Shown piece by piece: positions 52,138 through 60,506 of a DNA stretch of 64,000 nt. The stretch covers positions 7,611 through 71,610 of the forward strand of contig JAEWET010000028.1 of NCBI GenBank assembly GCA_023389195.1, read 5' to 3'. The notes below the pieces were generated by a model, which saw only the letters and a list, made by a program, of their open reading frames with translations, was not told where the DNA came from and did not search any database. The position numbers were made by a program, and so were the translations under genes. Every line of letters starts with the position of its first letter. Position 1 is the stretch's first letter. Origin of the DNA: Aliihoeflea sp023389195. GTDB taxonomy: Bacteria; Pseudomonadota; Alphaproteobacteria; Rhizobiales; Rhizobiaceae.

Positions 52138-53166
52138 TCACCCCCAGCACTTATCCAGTCCCTCGGCCGAGTCGATGGACTCGACCCCATCGGCCGGTGC
52201 GTCGGTGATCAGCGTGACGCCGGTGTCGAAGAAGTCGAGGCCTTCGGTCGGCGCGGGCTTCTCGCCGGTCTCGGCGAATTTGGCGATCGCCTCGATGCCG
52301 AGCGCGGCCATGTCGAGCGGGTACTGCTGCGAGGTCGCGCCGATGATTCCTTCGGAGACGTTCTGGACGCCCGGGCAGCCGCCATCGACGGAGACGATCA
52401 GCACGCCTTCGGTCTTGCCGAAGGATTTCAGCGTCTCGTAGGCGCCGGCGGCGGCCGGCTCATTGATCGTGTAGACGACGTTGATGTCGGGGTCCTGCTG
52501 GAGAAGGTTCTCCATCGCGGTGCGCCCGCCTTCCTCGTTGCCGTCGGTCACGTCATGGCCGACGATGCGGGCGTCGTCCTCGTCGCCGATCAGGTTCTCG
52601 TCCTTGATGTCGATGCCGAAGCCGCTGAGGAACCCCTGGTCGCGCAGGACGTCGACCGAGGGCGCGCTGGGTGCGAGGTCGAGGAGTGCGATCTTGGCGT
52701 TTTCCGCTTCCGCGCCGAGCGTCGCGGCGGCCCACTGGCCGATCAACTCACCAGCCTTGAAATTGTCGGTGGCGAATGTGGCGTCGGCGGCGTCGATCGG
52801 CTCCAGCGGCGTGTCGAGCGCGATCACCAGAATGCCGGCCTCGCGCGCCTGCTGGACGACGGGCACGATCGCCTTGGTGTCGGAGGCCGTGAGAAGGATG
52901 CCCTTGGCGCCGGACGCGATGCAGCTTTCGATCGCCTGGACCTGCGTCTCGTGGTCGCCGTCGATCTTGCCGGCGAAGGTGGAGAGCTTGACGCCGAGCT
53001 CCTCGGCCTTGGCCGTCGCGCCTTCCTTCATCTTGACGAAGAAGGGGTTGATGTCTGTCTTGGTGATGAGGCAGGCCGAGACCTCCTCCTGCGCGGCGGC
53101 GGGGCCGGCCAGCATCAGGGCAAGCGGCGCGGTTGCGGCCAAAGCAAGCTTGAACGTCGTCTTCAT
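52138..53166 (-). CDS. frcB: Fructose ABC transporter binding protein FrcB
   Basis: 342 aa with a signal peptide (residues 1-25, ending AGPAAA). SACLITKTDINPFFVKMKEG is the family start of FrcB. The sequence is a periplasmic-binding-protein type I fold (RbsB family). It binds fructose, and in S. meliloti also ribose and mannose. It is the first gene of the frcB-frcC-frcA-kinase operon and faces frcR across a 189-base gap holding an operator-like palindrome. Confidence 0.92.
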   Translation of the reverse strand: MKTTFKLALAATAPLALMLAGPAAAQEEVSACLITKTDINPFFVKMKEGATAKAEELGVKLSTFAGKIDGDHETQVQAIESCIASGAKGILLTASDTKAIVPVVQQAREAGILVIALDTPLEPIDAADATFATDNFKAGELIGQWAAATLGAEAENAKIALLDLAPSAPSVDVLRDQGFLSGFGIDIKDENLIGDEDDARIVGHDVTDGNEEGGRTAMENLLQQDPDINVVYTINEPAAAGAYETLKSFGKTEGVLIVSVDGGCPGVQNVSEGIIGATSQQYPLDMAALGIEAIAKFAETGEKPAPTEGLDFFDTGVTLITDAPADGVESIDSAEGLDKCWG

Positions 53167-53273
53167 CGCGAAAATCCTCCGTTGAACTGACCGCCACCTC
53201 CTGGCGGAACCATTGCGCGTCCGGCATGCGGCCGTCGCAATCTACCGTCAGGGAACCACCATAGGCTTCGAGA

Positions 53274-53307
53274 GTCAATTAATAAATCAATCTAATTTAT
53301 AATTGAC
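53274..53307. promoter_or_regulatory. AT-rich palindrome, putative FrcR operator
   Basis: The palindrome pairs GTCAATTAATAAAT (53274-53287) with ATTTATAATTGAC (53295-53307), offset by one A, across a seven-base centre. It is almost entirely A/T in a GC-rich genome. It lies between the divergent frcB and frcR genes, where a ROK repressor should act. Regulation by FrcR is inferred from position and composition. Confidence 0.65.
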
Positions 53308-53355
53308 CCTCGCCGTGCCACGCTGCATGGTCGCAACGTCGCTTGGGAGGGCGCA

Positions 53356-54570
53356 TTGCTGGACGATCCGCACACGACATCACAGCTTGAGCCGCAGCTT
53401 CGCGGTTCCAACCAGTCGGGCATGCGCGCCTGGAACGAACGGCTCGTGCTGTCGATCCTGCGTCGGCAAGGGCCGATGTCGAAGGCCGACATCGCCCGCG
53501 TCACCGGACTTTCGACGCAGACCGCCTGGGTCATCATCCGCGCTCTCGAGAAGGACGGATTGCTCGAAAAGGGCAAGCCGCAGCGCGGCCGCGTCGGCCA
53601 GCCTTCGGTGCCGATGTCACTTTCGCCCGACGGCGCCCTGTTCCTCGGCCTGAAGATCGGCCGGCGCTCGAGCGAACTCGTGCTGATGGATTTCGTCGGA
53701 ACGATCCGCGCGCGTCGCACGCTTATCTATCGCTGGCCGACACCGGGCAGCGTGCTCGAATTCGCCCATGGCGCGATCGATGCGGTCGTGGCCGAGGTCG
53801 TACCGGAGCTTCGCTCGCGCATTGCCGGGCTCGGCGTGGCGATGCCGTTCCAGCTCTGGCAATGGTCCGCACGCATCGGCGCGCCGCCGGCCGATCTCGC
53901 CGGCTGGGAAACGCTCGACATCCGCGCCGAACTCGCCCGCGCCTATCCGTTCCCGGTCTTCCTGCAGAACGACGCCTCGTCGGCCTGCGGCGCCGAGCTC
54001 ATATTCGGCGATGAGGTGCCGGCCGGCGATTTCCTCTATTTCTATGTCGGCTATTTCATCGGCGGCGGCATCGTCCTCGACGGGCAGCTCTATACGGGCC
54101 GCAGCGGCAATGCCGGGGCGGTCGGGTCGATGCCGGTGCGCGGCGAAGATGGCCGAACCGTCCAGCTCATCGAGCGCGCGTCGATTTCCGGGCTGGAGGA
54201 ACTGCTGGAGGCGGCCGGCCGACCGGCGGAGAGCCTTTGGGAGACGCCGGCGGCATGGGACGTCGATGCCGCCATTCTCGATCGCTGGATCGAGGCGGCG
54301 GGGCAGGGAATCGCCGATGCGGCGCTCGCCGCCGTCGCGCTGGTCGATTTCGACGCCGTCATCATCGACGGGTCGATGCCGGCGGATGTGCGCAGGCGGC
54401 TCGTCGAAATCGCCGAAGCGCGGATGCGCGGCCACAATCTGTCGGGCATTGCCGAGCCCGATTTCGGCGAAGGCTCGCTCGGGCCGCAGGCGCGCACGCT
54501 CGGCGCGGCCGCGATCCCGCTTTCCGAGCGCTTTCTCGTCGACCGGAGCGGGCTGGCGATGGCAGGGTGA
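53356..54570 (+). CDS. frcR: ROK-family transcriptional regulator FrcR
   Basis: 404 aa from a TTG codon with GGGAGG five bases upstream. An N-terminal winged helix lies at about residues 22-75 (MSKADIARVTGLSTQTAWVI). The C-terminal ROK domain follows, with a sugar-kinase-like core (QNDASSACGAELIFG). FrcR-type proteins respond to fructose. It diverges from frcB, consistent with control of the fructose operon. A terminator follows. Confidence 0.87.
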   Translation: MLDDPHTTSQLEPQLRGSNQSGMRAWNERLVLSILRRQGPMSKADIARVTGLSTQTAWVIIRALEKDGLLEKGKPQRGRVGQPSVPMSLSPDGALFLGLKIGRRSSELVLMDFVGTIRARRTLIYRWPTPGSVLEFAHGAIDAVVAEVVPELRSRIAGLGVAMPFQLWQWSARIGAPPADLAGWETLDIRAELARAYPFPVFLQNDASSACGAELIFGDEVPAGDFLYFYVGYFIGGGIVLDGQLYTGRSGNAGAVGSMPVRGEDGRTVQLIERASISGLEELLEAAGRPAESLWETPAAWDVDAAILDRWIEAAGQGIADAALAAVALVDFDAVIIDGSMPADVRRRLVEIAEARMRGHNLSGIAEPDFGEGSLGPQARTLGAAAIPLSERFLVDRSGLAMAG

Positions 54571-54571
54571 C

Positions 54572-54602
54572 GGCCCGCGGCGGATGCCGCCGCGAGCCTT
54601 TT
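54572..54602 (+). terminator. Terminator after frcR
   Basis: A 12-bp GC-rich stem with one mismatch (54572-54583 with 54587-54598, loop ATG) is followed by TTTT. It ends frcR and lies just before the opposing TRAP gene's stop. Confidence 0.85.
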
Positions 54603-54609
54603 CGTCGGA

Positions 54610-56001
54610 TCAGGAATAGATCCAGCGCGGCAGCCAGGTGGCGAGGCCGGGGAAGATGAACATGATCGCCAGCGCCGTGATCTGCAGGCAGACGAACGGG
54701 ATGACGCCCTTGTAGATCATGCCCGTCGTCACGCTCGCCGGCGCGACGCCGCGCAGATAGAAGAGCGAGAAGCCGAAGGGTGGCGTCAGGAACGAGGTTT
54801 GCAAGTTCACGCCCACCATGACGCCCAGCCACACCGGATCGACGCCGAGGTTGAGCAGGATCGGTGCGGTGATCGGGATCACGATGAAGATGATTTCGAA
54901 CGTATCCAGGATGAAACCGAGCAGGAACATGATCGCCATCACGACGATCACCGCGCCGATCGTCCCGCCGGGAAGGCCGGACAGGAATTCGTGCACCAGA
55001 TTGTCGCCGCCCATCAGGCGGAAGACGATCGAGAACACCGACGCACCGAAGAGGATGATGAACACCATGGAGGTGATCGTCGCCGTCGAGATGACCGCTT
55101 CCCGAACGATGCGGAAGGAGAGCCTCCACCGCAGCGCGGCCAGGATCATCGCGCCGACCGCACCCACCGAGGCCGCTTCCGTCGCGGTCGCGATGCCGCC
55201 GAGGATCGAGCCGAGCACGGCGATGATCAGGAGCAGCGGCGGGATCAGCGCCACGACGACCTCGCGGCCGAGGTTCTTCTTCTCCTCAGGCGGCACCGGC
55301 GTCGCCGGGCAGGATTCGGGATCGAAGATCGCCTTGAAGACCATCCAGCCGAGATAGAGGCCGACGAGCAGGAGGCCGGGCAGCACGGCACCGGCGAAGA
55401 GATCGCCGACCGACACCGGCGACGGCGCAAAGTTGCCCTTGGCCATCTGCACCTGTGCGTTGATGCCAGAGAGCATGTCGCCCATGAAGATCAGGACCGT
55501 CGAGGGCGGAATGATCTGGCCGAGCGTGCCCGAGGCGCAGATGACGCCCGAGGCCAGCCGCGGATCGTAGCCGGCACGCAGCATGGCCGGCAGCGAGATC
55601 AGGCCCATGGTGACGACGGTCGCGCCGACGACGCCGGTCGATGCCGCCAGCATCGCCCCGACGAGCACGACCGAGATGCCGAGGCCGCCGCGCATGTTGC
55701 CGAAGAGCTTGCCCATGGTGAGGAGAAGCTGTTCCGCGATCTTGGAGCGCTCGAGCATGACGCCCATGAAGATGAAGAGCGGCACCGCGACCAGCACTTC
55801 ATTGGTCATGAAGCCGATATAGCGGTTCGCCAAGGCGCCGAAGTTCGACGGGTCGAAGACGCCGAAATACATGCCGACCGCGCCGAACATGAGCGACACG
55901 CCGGCCAGGGTGAACGCGACCGGGAAGCCAAGCATGAGAAAGCCGATGATGCCGAAGAACATCGTGCCGGCGAGGATCTCGCCAAGAAGTATCGGGTCCA
56001 T
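54610..56001 (-). CDS. TRAP transporter large permease (DctM family)
   Basis: 463 aa with about 12 membrane helices. The N-terminal GFLMLGFPVAFTLAGVSLMF is the DctM start. The C-terminal VGVNLQTSFLTPPFGFSLFY is characteristic of the mannitol/chloroaromatic-type group. It takes up a carboxylate-like substrate driven by a sodium gradient, with its DctQ partner and a periplasmic DctP protein. The ATG shares a base with the dctQ stop. No dctP is present in the window. Confidence 0.92.
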   Translation of the reverse strand: MDPILLGEILAGTMFFGIIGFLMLGFPVAFTLAGVSLMFGAVGMYFGVFDPSNFGALANRYIGFMTNEVLVAVPLFIFMGVMLERSKIAEQLLLTMGKLFGNMRGGLGISVVLVGAMLAASTGVVGATVVTMGLISLPAMLRAGYDPRLASGVICASGTLGQIIPPSTVLIFMGDMLSGINAQVQMAKGNFAPSPVSVGDLFAGAVLPGLLLVGLYLGWMVFKAIFDPESCPATPVPPEEKKNLGREVVVALIPPLLLIIAVLGSILGGIATATEAASVGAVGAMILAALRWRLSFRIVREAVISTATITSMVFIILFGASVFSIVFRLMGGDNLVHEFLSGLPGGTIGAVIVVMAIMFLLGFILDTFEIIFIVIPITAPILLNLGVDPVWLGVMVGVNLQTSFLTPPFGFSLFYLRGVAPASVTTGMIYKGVIPFVCLQITALAIMFIFPGLATWLPRWIYS

Positions 56002-56558
56002 CAGTGGGAGCTCCCGTCGGATTCATAGCGCAGGTCGGCGGGGAGCAGATGCTCGCTGTTCGACAATACGAGGATGGAACGCAGCGCCATGGCGAGGCCC
56101 TGAAGGGCGACCAGCACGACGAAGGCGAGGATGAACGTCTTGAGGATGAAGAGCCCCGGCATGCCGCCCGGATTGGCCGACGCCTCGTAGATGCGCCACG
56201 ACCGGGCGACGAACGGATAGCCGTAGACCCAGACGATCCAGCAGAAGGGAACGAGGAAGATGAACACGCAGATCAGGTCGATCAGCGCCTTCGTCTTCAC
56301 CTTGGCGGGGCGATAGAAGATGTCGACGCGCACATGGTCGTTGCGCAGCAGCGCGAAGCCGGCGACGGCGGTGAACATAGCACCGTTCAGCCAGACATAG
56401 AGGTCCTGCATCCAAAGATGCGTGGTCGCGAAGAAGTAGCGCTGCACCACGACGGCGAAGCAGACGAGGACGATACCGAGCGCCAGCCATGAAAAGACAT
56501 GACCGACCAACCGGTTGATGGCGCTGAGCGCGCGCACCAGGAAAGCCAGTGTAGACAT
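56001..56558 (-). CDS. TRAP transporter small permease (DctQ family)
   Basis: 185 aa with four membrane helices, the DctQ layout. MQDLYVWLNGAMFTAVAGFA and LRNDHVRVDIFY are typical stretches. The start ATG has only a modest AAGG site ten bases upstream. It overlaps the large permease gene by one base. A binding-protein gene would be expected nearby and is absent. Confidence 0.85.
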   Translation of the reverse strand: MSTLAFLVRALSAINRLVGHVFSWLALGIVLVCFAVVVQRYFFATTHLWMQDLYVWLNGAMFTAVAGFALLRNDHVRVDIFYRPAKVKTKALIDLICVFIFLVPFCWIVWVYGYPFVARSWRIYEASANPGGMPGLFILKTFILAFVVLVALQGLAMALRSILVLSNSEHLLPADLRYESDGSSH

Positions 56559-56610
56559 GAGGGATATACCTTGCCGGGCGGAGCCGCAGCTCCGCGAAAA
56601 CCGAGGATTG

Positions 56611-57006
56611 TCAGGCTCGGTTGGCGGCAGGCGGTGCGCGCGGAAGCGTGTCCGGCGGGCTCGTGAATGCGTGCGCGGCCTGACGGCGGTGCGGCTGCGG
56701 GCGGGTCCCGGCACCATCGATGCGCGCGATGCGCGGCGCGACGAAATCGCCGCCATCTCCGGCCGGGATGTCGAAATCGCCGTCCTTGGCCAGACAGGCG
56801 ACGCAGATGCGGATCGTTTCGGCGCGCGGAAGCTGCTCGCCGATGCTGTTCATGGCGATCGGCTCGCCATTGGCGGCGGCGCGCATGCGCGGCTGGTCGA
56901 AAAGACAGAAGCCGACGATCAGGACGAGCGCGAGGAAGCGCAGCATCAGCGCGGGTCCGCGCTGCGGGCGATCTGTAGCCAGGCTCTGGATCGAGATGCT
57001 GTTCAT
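56611..57006 (-). CDS. Hypothetical protein with one N-terminal membrane segment
   Basis: 131 aa from an internal ATG at 57006, or 111 aa from 56946. One hydrophobic stretch (LRFLALVLIVGFCLF) lies near the start and would serve as signal or anchor. The middle has NSIGEQLPRAETIRICVACL, and the end is Pro/Arg-rich low complexity. I recognise no family. The ribosome binding site is poor, so it may be non-coding. It precedes dctQ by 52 bases on the same strand. Confidence 0.4.
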   Translation of the reverse strand: MNSISIQSLATDRPQRGPALMLRFLALVLIVGFCLFDQPRMRAAANGEPIAMNSIGEQLPRAETIRICVACLAKDGDFDIPAGDGGDFVAPRIARIDGAGTRPQPHRRQAAHAFTSPPDTLPRAPPAANRA

Positions 57007-57236
57007 CACTGCGAAATACGCGCCATCGGGCGACTTCATCCGGATCGTCCAGGCGAAATCTCCCGCGACCCTATTCACGGCAAACAGCCCACCGCAAGCA
57101 GGGAAACGCTGGTCCGCGCACCTTTCCCGCCGAATCTCGCGCTGCGTGACCTTGAAACATCGTCAGATGGCTTATCTATAGCGCGTCCAAATCCACGCGG
57201 GCGGCCGATGATGCTGCCAGTTTCACGGAGACCTGA

Positions 57237-58223
57237 ATGGAAACCTGGCTGCCGCTCATCGCAGGCCTCGTCATGCTCGTCATCGGCGGCGAGCTTCTGG
57301 TTCGCGGAGCCGTCAAGGTTGCCAGCAACATGGGCGTCTCGCCGCTCGTCATCGGCCTGACGCTGGTCGGTTTCGGCACCTCAACGCCCGAACTGGTGAC
57401 GTCGGTCCAGGCCGCGCTGAACGGTTCGCCGGGCATCGCCTTCGGCAACATCGTCGGATCGAACCTCGCCAATCTTCTCCTGATTCTCGGCATTTCTGCC
57501 TTGATCACGCCGATTGCCATCGCGTCGGGCGCGTTGCGACGCGACGGCGCGGTGATGGTTGCGGTCGCGGTCGTCTTCACGGTGCTCGCGCTGACCATGC
57601 CGCTCGGCCGCGCCGTGGGCATCGCCTTTCTCGCAGCCCTTGCGGCCTATATCTTCATCGCCTTCCGTCAGGAGAGCGGCGGCACTCCCGATCATGGCGC
57701 CGCGCATGGCAAGTCGGCCGCCGCGCAGGGAGTCGATCCGGCGCTGACGGCCGGCTCCGGCGGCTCGACCCTCATGGGCCTCGTGACGGCCGTCGTCGGG
57801 CTCGCCATCGTGGTGGGCGGCGGCTACTTCCTCGTCAATGGCGCGGTCGCCATCGCGCGCTCCTACGGCATTTCGGAGACCGTGATCGGCCTGACCATCG
57901 TCGCGGTCGGGACCTCCATGCCCGAACTCGTGACCTCGCTCGTCGCCGCATTCCGCAAGCAGGCGGACGTCGCCTTCGGCAACATCATCGGCTCCAACAT
58001 CTACAACATTCTCGGCATCGGCGGCGCGACCGTTTTGATCGCGCCGAGCGAGGTGCCGGCGGAAATCGCCAGCTTCGACAATTTCGTCATGGTCGCCGCA
58101 TCGCTTCTGGTTGTGGTGGTCGCCTTTACCGGGCGCAGGATCGCCCGGTGGGAGGGGGCGCTGCTCTTGGCCGGCTACGTCGCCTACATGGCCTTCCTCT
58201 GGCCGACGGGCAGCGCGGCCTAA
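57237..58223 (+). CDS. CaCA-family sodium/calcium (cation) antiporter
   Basis: 328 aa with about ten membrane helices in two homologous halves. Each half has the alpha-repeat signature: GFGTSTPELVTSVQAALNGS near the start and VGTSMPELVTSLVAAFRK in the second half, each with an adjoining GNIVGSN or GNIIGSN motif. It resembles YrbG-type exchangers. GGAG lies upstream of the ATG. The stop overlaps the convergent 99-aa gene by four bases. Confidence 0.94.
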   Translation: METWLPLIAGLVMLVIGGELLVRGAVKVASNMGVSPLVIGLTLVGFGTSTPELVTSVQAALNGSPGIAFGNIVGSNLANLLLILGISALITPIAIASGALRRDGAVMVAVAVVFTVLALTMPLGRAVGIAFLAALAAYIFIAFRQESGGTPDHGAAHGKSAAAQGVDPALTAGSGGSTLMGLVTAVVGLAIVVGGGYFLVNGAVAIARSYGISETVIGLTIVAVGTSMPELVTSLVAAFRKQADVAFGNIIGSNIYNILGIGGATVLIAPSEVPAEIASFDNFVMVAASLLVVVVAFTGRRIARWEGALLLAGYVAYMAFLWPTGSAA

Positions 58224-58519
58224 AGGATCGTCGCGGCGATCAGCCACAAAAGCGCGGCGATGCGGGCAAGGTCGCGGCAGACGGGCGTCGCCTGCTCGGC
58301 TGCCTTCCAGACACCCATCGTCACCAGCACATTGTAGGGCAGGGGCGACAGGAAGACGAAAACGCCGAGCGCCGTTGGCGCGTCGCCGGCAAAGACCGCC
58401 AGCGCCACGGCGGTGCTGGCGACGGCGAGCACGGTGCCGATCAGCATCATGTCGCGCCAGAAGACGGTGCCGAGCGGCACCGTCCCGTCGATACGCTCGC
58501 GGATATAGGCGCGGATCAT
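58220..58519 (-). CDS. Small membrane protein, unknown
   Basis: 99 aa with three hydrophobic stretches (about 22-45, 48-68 and 80-98). No family was recognised; GVFVFLSPLPYNVLVTMGVW is the most distinctive stretch. It lies six bases after the DUF2076 gene on the same strand, so the two are probably cotranscribed. Its stop overlaps the antiporter stop. Confidence 0.65.
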   Translation of the reverse strand: MIRAYIRERIDGTVPLGTVFWRDMMLIGTVLAVASTAVALAVFAGDAPTALGVFVFLSPLPYNVLVTMGVWKAAEQATPVCRDLARIAALLWLIAATIL

Positions 58520-58525
58520 GAAGCG

Positions 58526-59068
58526 TCAGATGTCGAAATCGCCGAAATCGCCGCCATCCATGCCGGGGTCCTCGAAATCGGCTTCCGTCTCGTCGACGCC
58601 TGCTTCGGCCGCCTCGGCGTCGCCGGCCAGCATGCCGCCGAGCATGTTGGCGAGAAGAACGCCGCCGGCCACGCCCATCGCGGTCTGCGCGGCGCCCGCG
58701 AGGAACCCGCCGCCCGAGCGGCCCTGCGCACCGCGCGCCGGCATGGCGGGCGCGCCCATCGGTGAGCGGCCGACCCGAGGAACGGAGCCGCGCGCGTTTG
58801 GCGACGCCCCGCCGAAGAGGCCGCCGAGAAATCCGCCGGACCCTTGCGACGCGCTCGATTCGAGCTCGGCGATGCGGGCCTGCGCGGCCTTCAGCGCCTC
58901 TTCCTGCACGACGATGGTCTGCGCCATGTAATAGGGCGCGCCCGGCTGGCGGGCGATCCGATCGCGGATGAAGTTCTCCGATTCACCGTCGCGCGGCTGC
59001 CCCTGCCGTTCCACTTCGGCGAGCTTGCCGAACAGATCCTCGATTGCCTGCTGGTCGTTGCGGTCCAT
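58526..59068 (-). CDS. DUF2076 domain protein
   Basis: 180 aa. The N-terminal half matches DUF2076: DQQAIEDLFGKLAEVERQGQ, then PGAPYYMAQTIVVQEEALKA with a helical stretch. The middle is Gly/Pro/Ser-rich and the C-terminus is very acidic (AEAGVDETEADFEDPGMDGG). GFLAGAAQTAMGVAGGVLLA is a hydrophobic segment near residue 120-140. The function is unknown. Periplasmic location has been suggested for the family; here no signal peptide is seen. Confidence 0.82.
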   Translation of the reverse strand: MDRNDQQAIEDLFGKLAEVERQGQPRDGESENFIRDRIARQPGAPYYMAQTIVVQEEALKAAQARIAELESSASQGSGGFLGGLFGGASPNARGSVPRVGRSPMGAPAMPARGAQGRSGGGFLAGAAQTAMGVAGGVLLANMLGGMLAGDAEAAEAGVDETEADFEDPGMDGGDFGDFDI

Positions 59069-59213
59069 AGCGCTCTCCTTTCAATGTCCGACATCTGAAT
59101 TCGCGGGCTCGTGCTTTCGATCCCGCGCCATTCTTCGAAAAGCATATAGGTGGTCTTTCGGCCCGCTGCCGAAATCGTCTAAGGAAGGCCGCAAGATGCG
59201 GCTGGAGGACGAG

Positions 59214-60251
59214 ATGAAGCAACTGACGATCAGGCGACCGGACGATTGGCACCTTCACTTGCGCGACGGCGCGGTGCTGCAGGCGGTGACCCCCGACACG
59301 TCCGCCCATTTCGCCCGCGCGATCGTCATGCCCAACCTCGTGCCGCCGGTGGTGACGACGAAGGACGCCGAGGCCTATCGTCAGCGCATTCTCGCAGCCA
59401 TCCCGGCCGGCGACGATTTCACCCCGCTGATGACGCTCTACTTGACCGAAGGCACCAGCGCCGACGACGTCGAGGCGGGGTTCCGTTCCGGTCTGGTGAC
59501 GGCCGTGAAGCTTTATCCGGCCGGCGCGACGACCAATTCGCAAAGCGGCGTGCGCGACATTGGCAAGGTCATGCCGGTGCTCGAGCGCATGGCGTCGATC
59601 GGCATGACGCTTTGCGTCCATGGCGAGGTCACCGATCCGTCGATCGACATCTTCGACCGCGAGGCGGTGTTCATCGAACGCGTTCTCGCCCCGCTGCGCG
59701 AGCGGCTGCCCGAACTGCGCATCGTCATGGAGCATGTCACGACGAAGAACGGCGTCGATTTCGTCAGCTCGCAGCCCGAAAACACCGGCGCGACGATCAC
59801 CACGCATCACCTCATCATCAACCGCAACGCCATCCTCGCCGGCGGCATCCGCCCGCATTATTACTGCCTGCCCGTCGCCAAGCGCGAGGAGCACCGGCTG
59901 GCGCTGCGCAAGGCGGCGACTTCGGGCGACGCGCGCTTCTTCCTCGGCACGGATTCGGCGCCTCATGTCGATCCGCTGAAGGAATGCGCCTGCGGCTGCG
60001 CCGGCATCTATTCCTCGCTCAACACCATGTCCTGCCTCGCCCACGTCTTCGAGGAAGACGGCGCGCTCGACCGGCTGGAAGCCTTCGCCTCGCTCAACGG
60101 CCCGGCCTTCTACCGCCTTGCGCCCAACGAGGCCACGATCACGCTCGAACAGCGCGAGGCGGCGTGGGGCTATCCGAAGAAGCGCAATACGGGCGAGGAG
60201 GACATCACCGTCTTCGATCCGATGTTCCCGCTCCACTGGGTCGTCGCGTGA
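59214..60251 (+). CDS. pyrC: Dihydroorotase PyrC
   Basis: 345 aa from the ATG at 59214 with GGAGG five bases upstream; an ATG at 59196 (six residues longer) also has a good site. Metal ligands His 13 and His 15 lie in WHLHLRD, and the carboxylated Lys is K99 in VKLYPAGATTNS. THHLIINRN and GTDSAPH complete the site. PyrC makes dihydroorotate from carbamoyl aspartate in pyrimidine synthesis. This is the short class II type close to E. coli PyrC. It ends in a GTGA overlap with a small membrane gene. Confidence 0.96.
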   Translation: MKQLTIRRPDDWHLHLRDGAVLQAVTPDTSAHFARAIVMPNLVPPVVTTKDAEAYRQRILAAIPAGDDFTPLMTLYLTEGTSADDVEAGFRSGLVTAVKLYPAGATTNSQSGVRDIGKVMPVLERMASIGMTLCVHGEVTDPSIDIFDREAVFIERVLAPLRERLPELRIVMEHVTTKNGVDFVSSQPENTGATITTHHLIINRNAILAGGIRPHYYCLPVAKREEHRLALRKAATSGDARFFLGTDSAPHVDPLKECACGCAGIYSSLNTMSCLAHVFEEDGALDRLEAFASLNGPAFYRLAPNEATITLEQREAAWGYPKKRNTGEEDITVFDPMFPLHWVVA

Positions 60252-60442
60252 AACTCTTCGACACCAACCATCCGTTCTTCCGTCCGCTCTGGATCAGGCT
60301 TGCCGTCTGCGCGGTCGCGGGCGGCTGGGCGATCTTCGAGTTCTCGACCGGCGCCACGGTCTGGGGCCTGATCTTCGCCGCCTTCTTCGGCCTCTCCGTC
60401 TGGGGCTTCTTCGTCGATTTCAATCCGCGCGAGCCCGACTGA
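60248..60442 (+). CDS. Small membrane protein coupled to pyrC
   Basis: 64 aa from a GTG that overlaps the pyrC stop as GTGA. Two hydrophobic helices lie at about residues 15-34 and 38-56, and the chain starts MKLFDTNHPFFRPLWIR and ends FNPREPD. It is shorter than most gene callers prefer but has good codon use and tight coupling. Similar short DUF3329-like proteins occur after pyrimidine or other genes in rhizobia. The function is unknown. Confidence 0.72.
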   Translation: MKLFDTNHPFFRPLWIRLAVCAVAGGWAIFEFSTGATVWGLIFAAFFGLSVWGFFVDFNPREPD

Positions 60443-60506
60443 CGCGTTGCGCGCGGCGCCCGGCCATGCTCCCTTCCGAACGTCGCGTGAATCGGGAGGA
60501 GATGCG

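Noticed and set aside
51316..53190. 624-codon plus-strand frame opposite frcC and frcB
   Set aside because: The opposite genes have clear signal peptides and family motifs; this frame is an antisense shadow.
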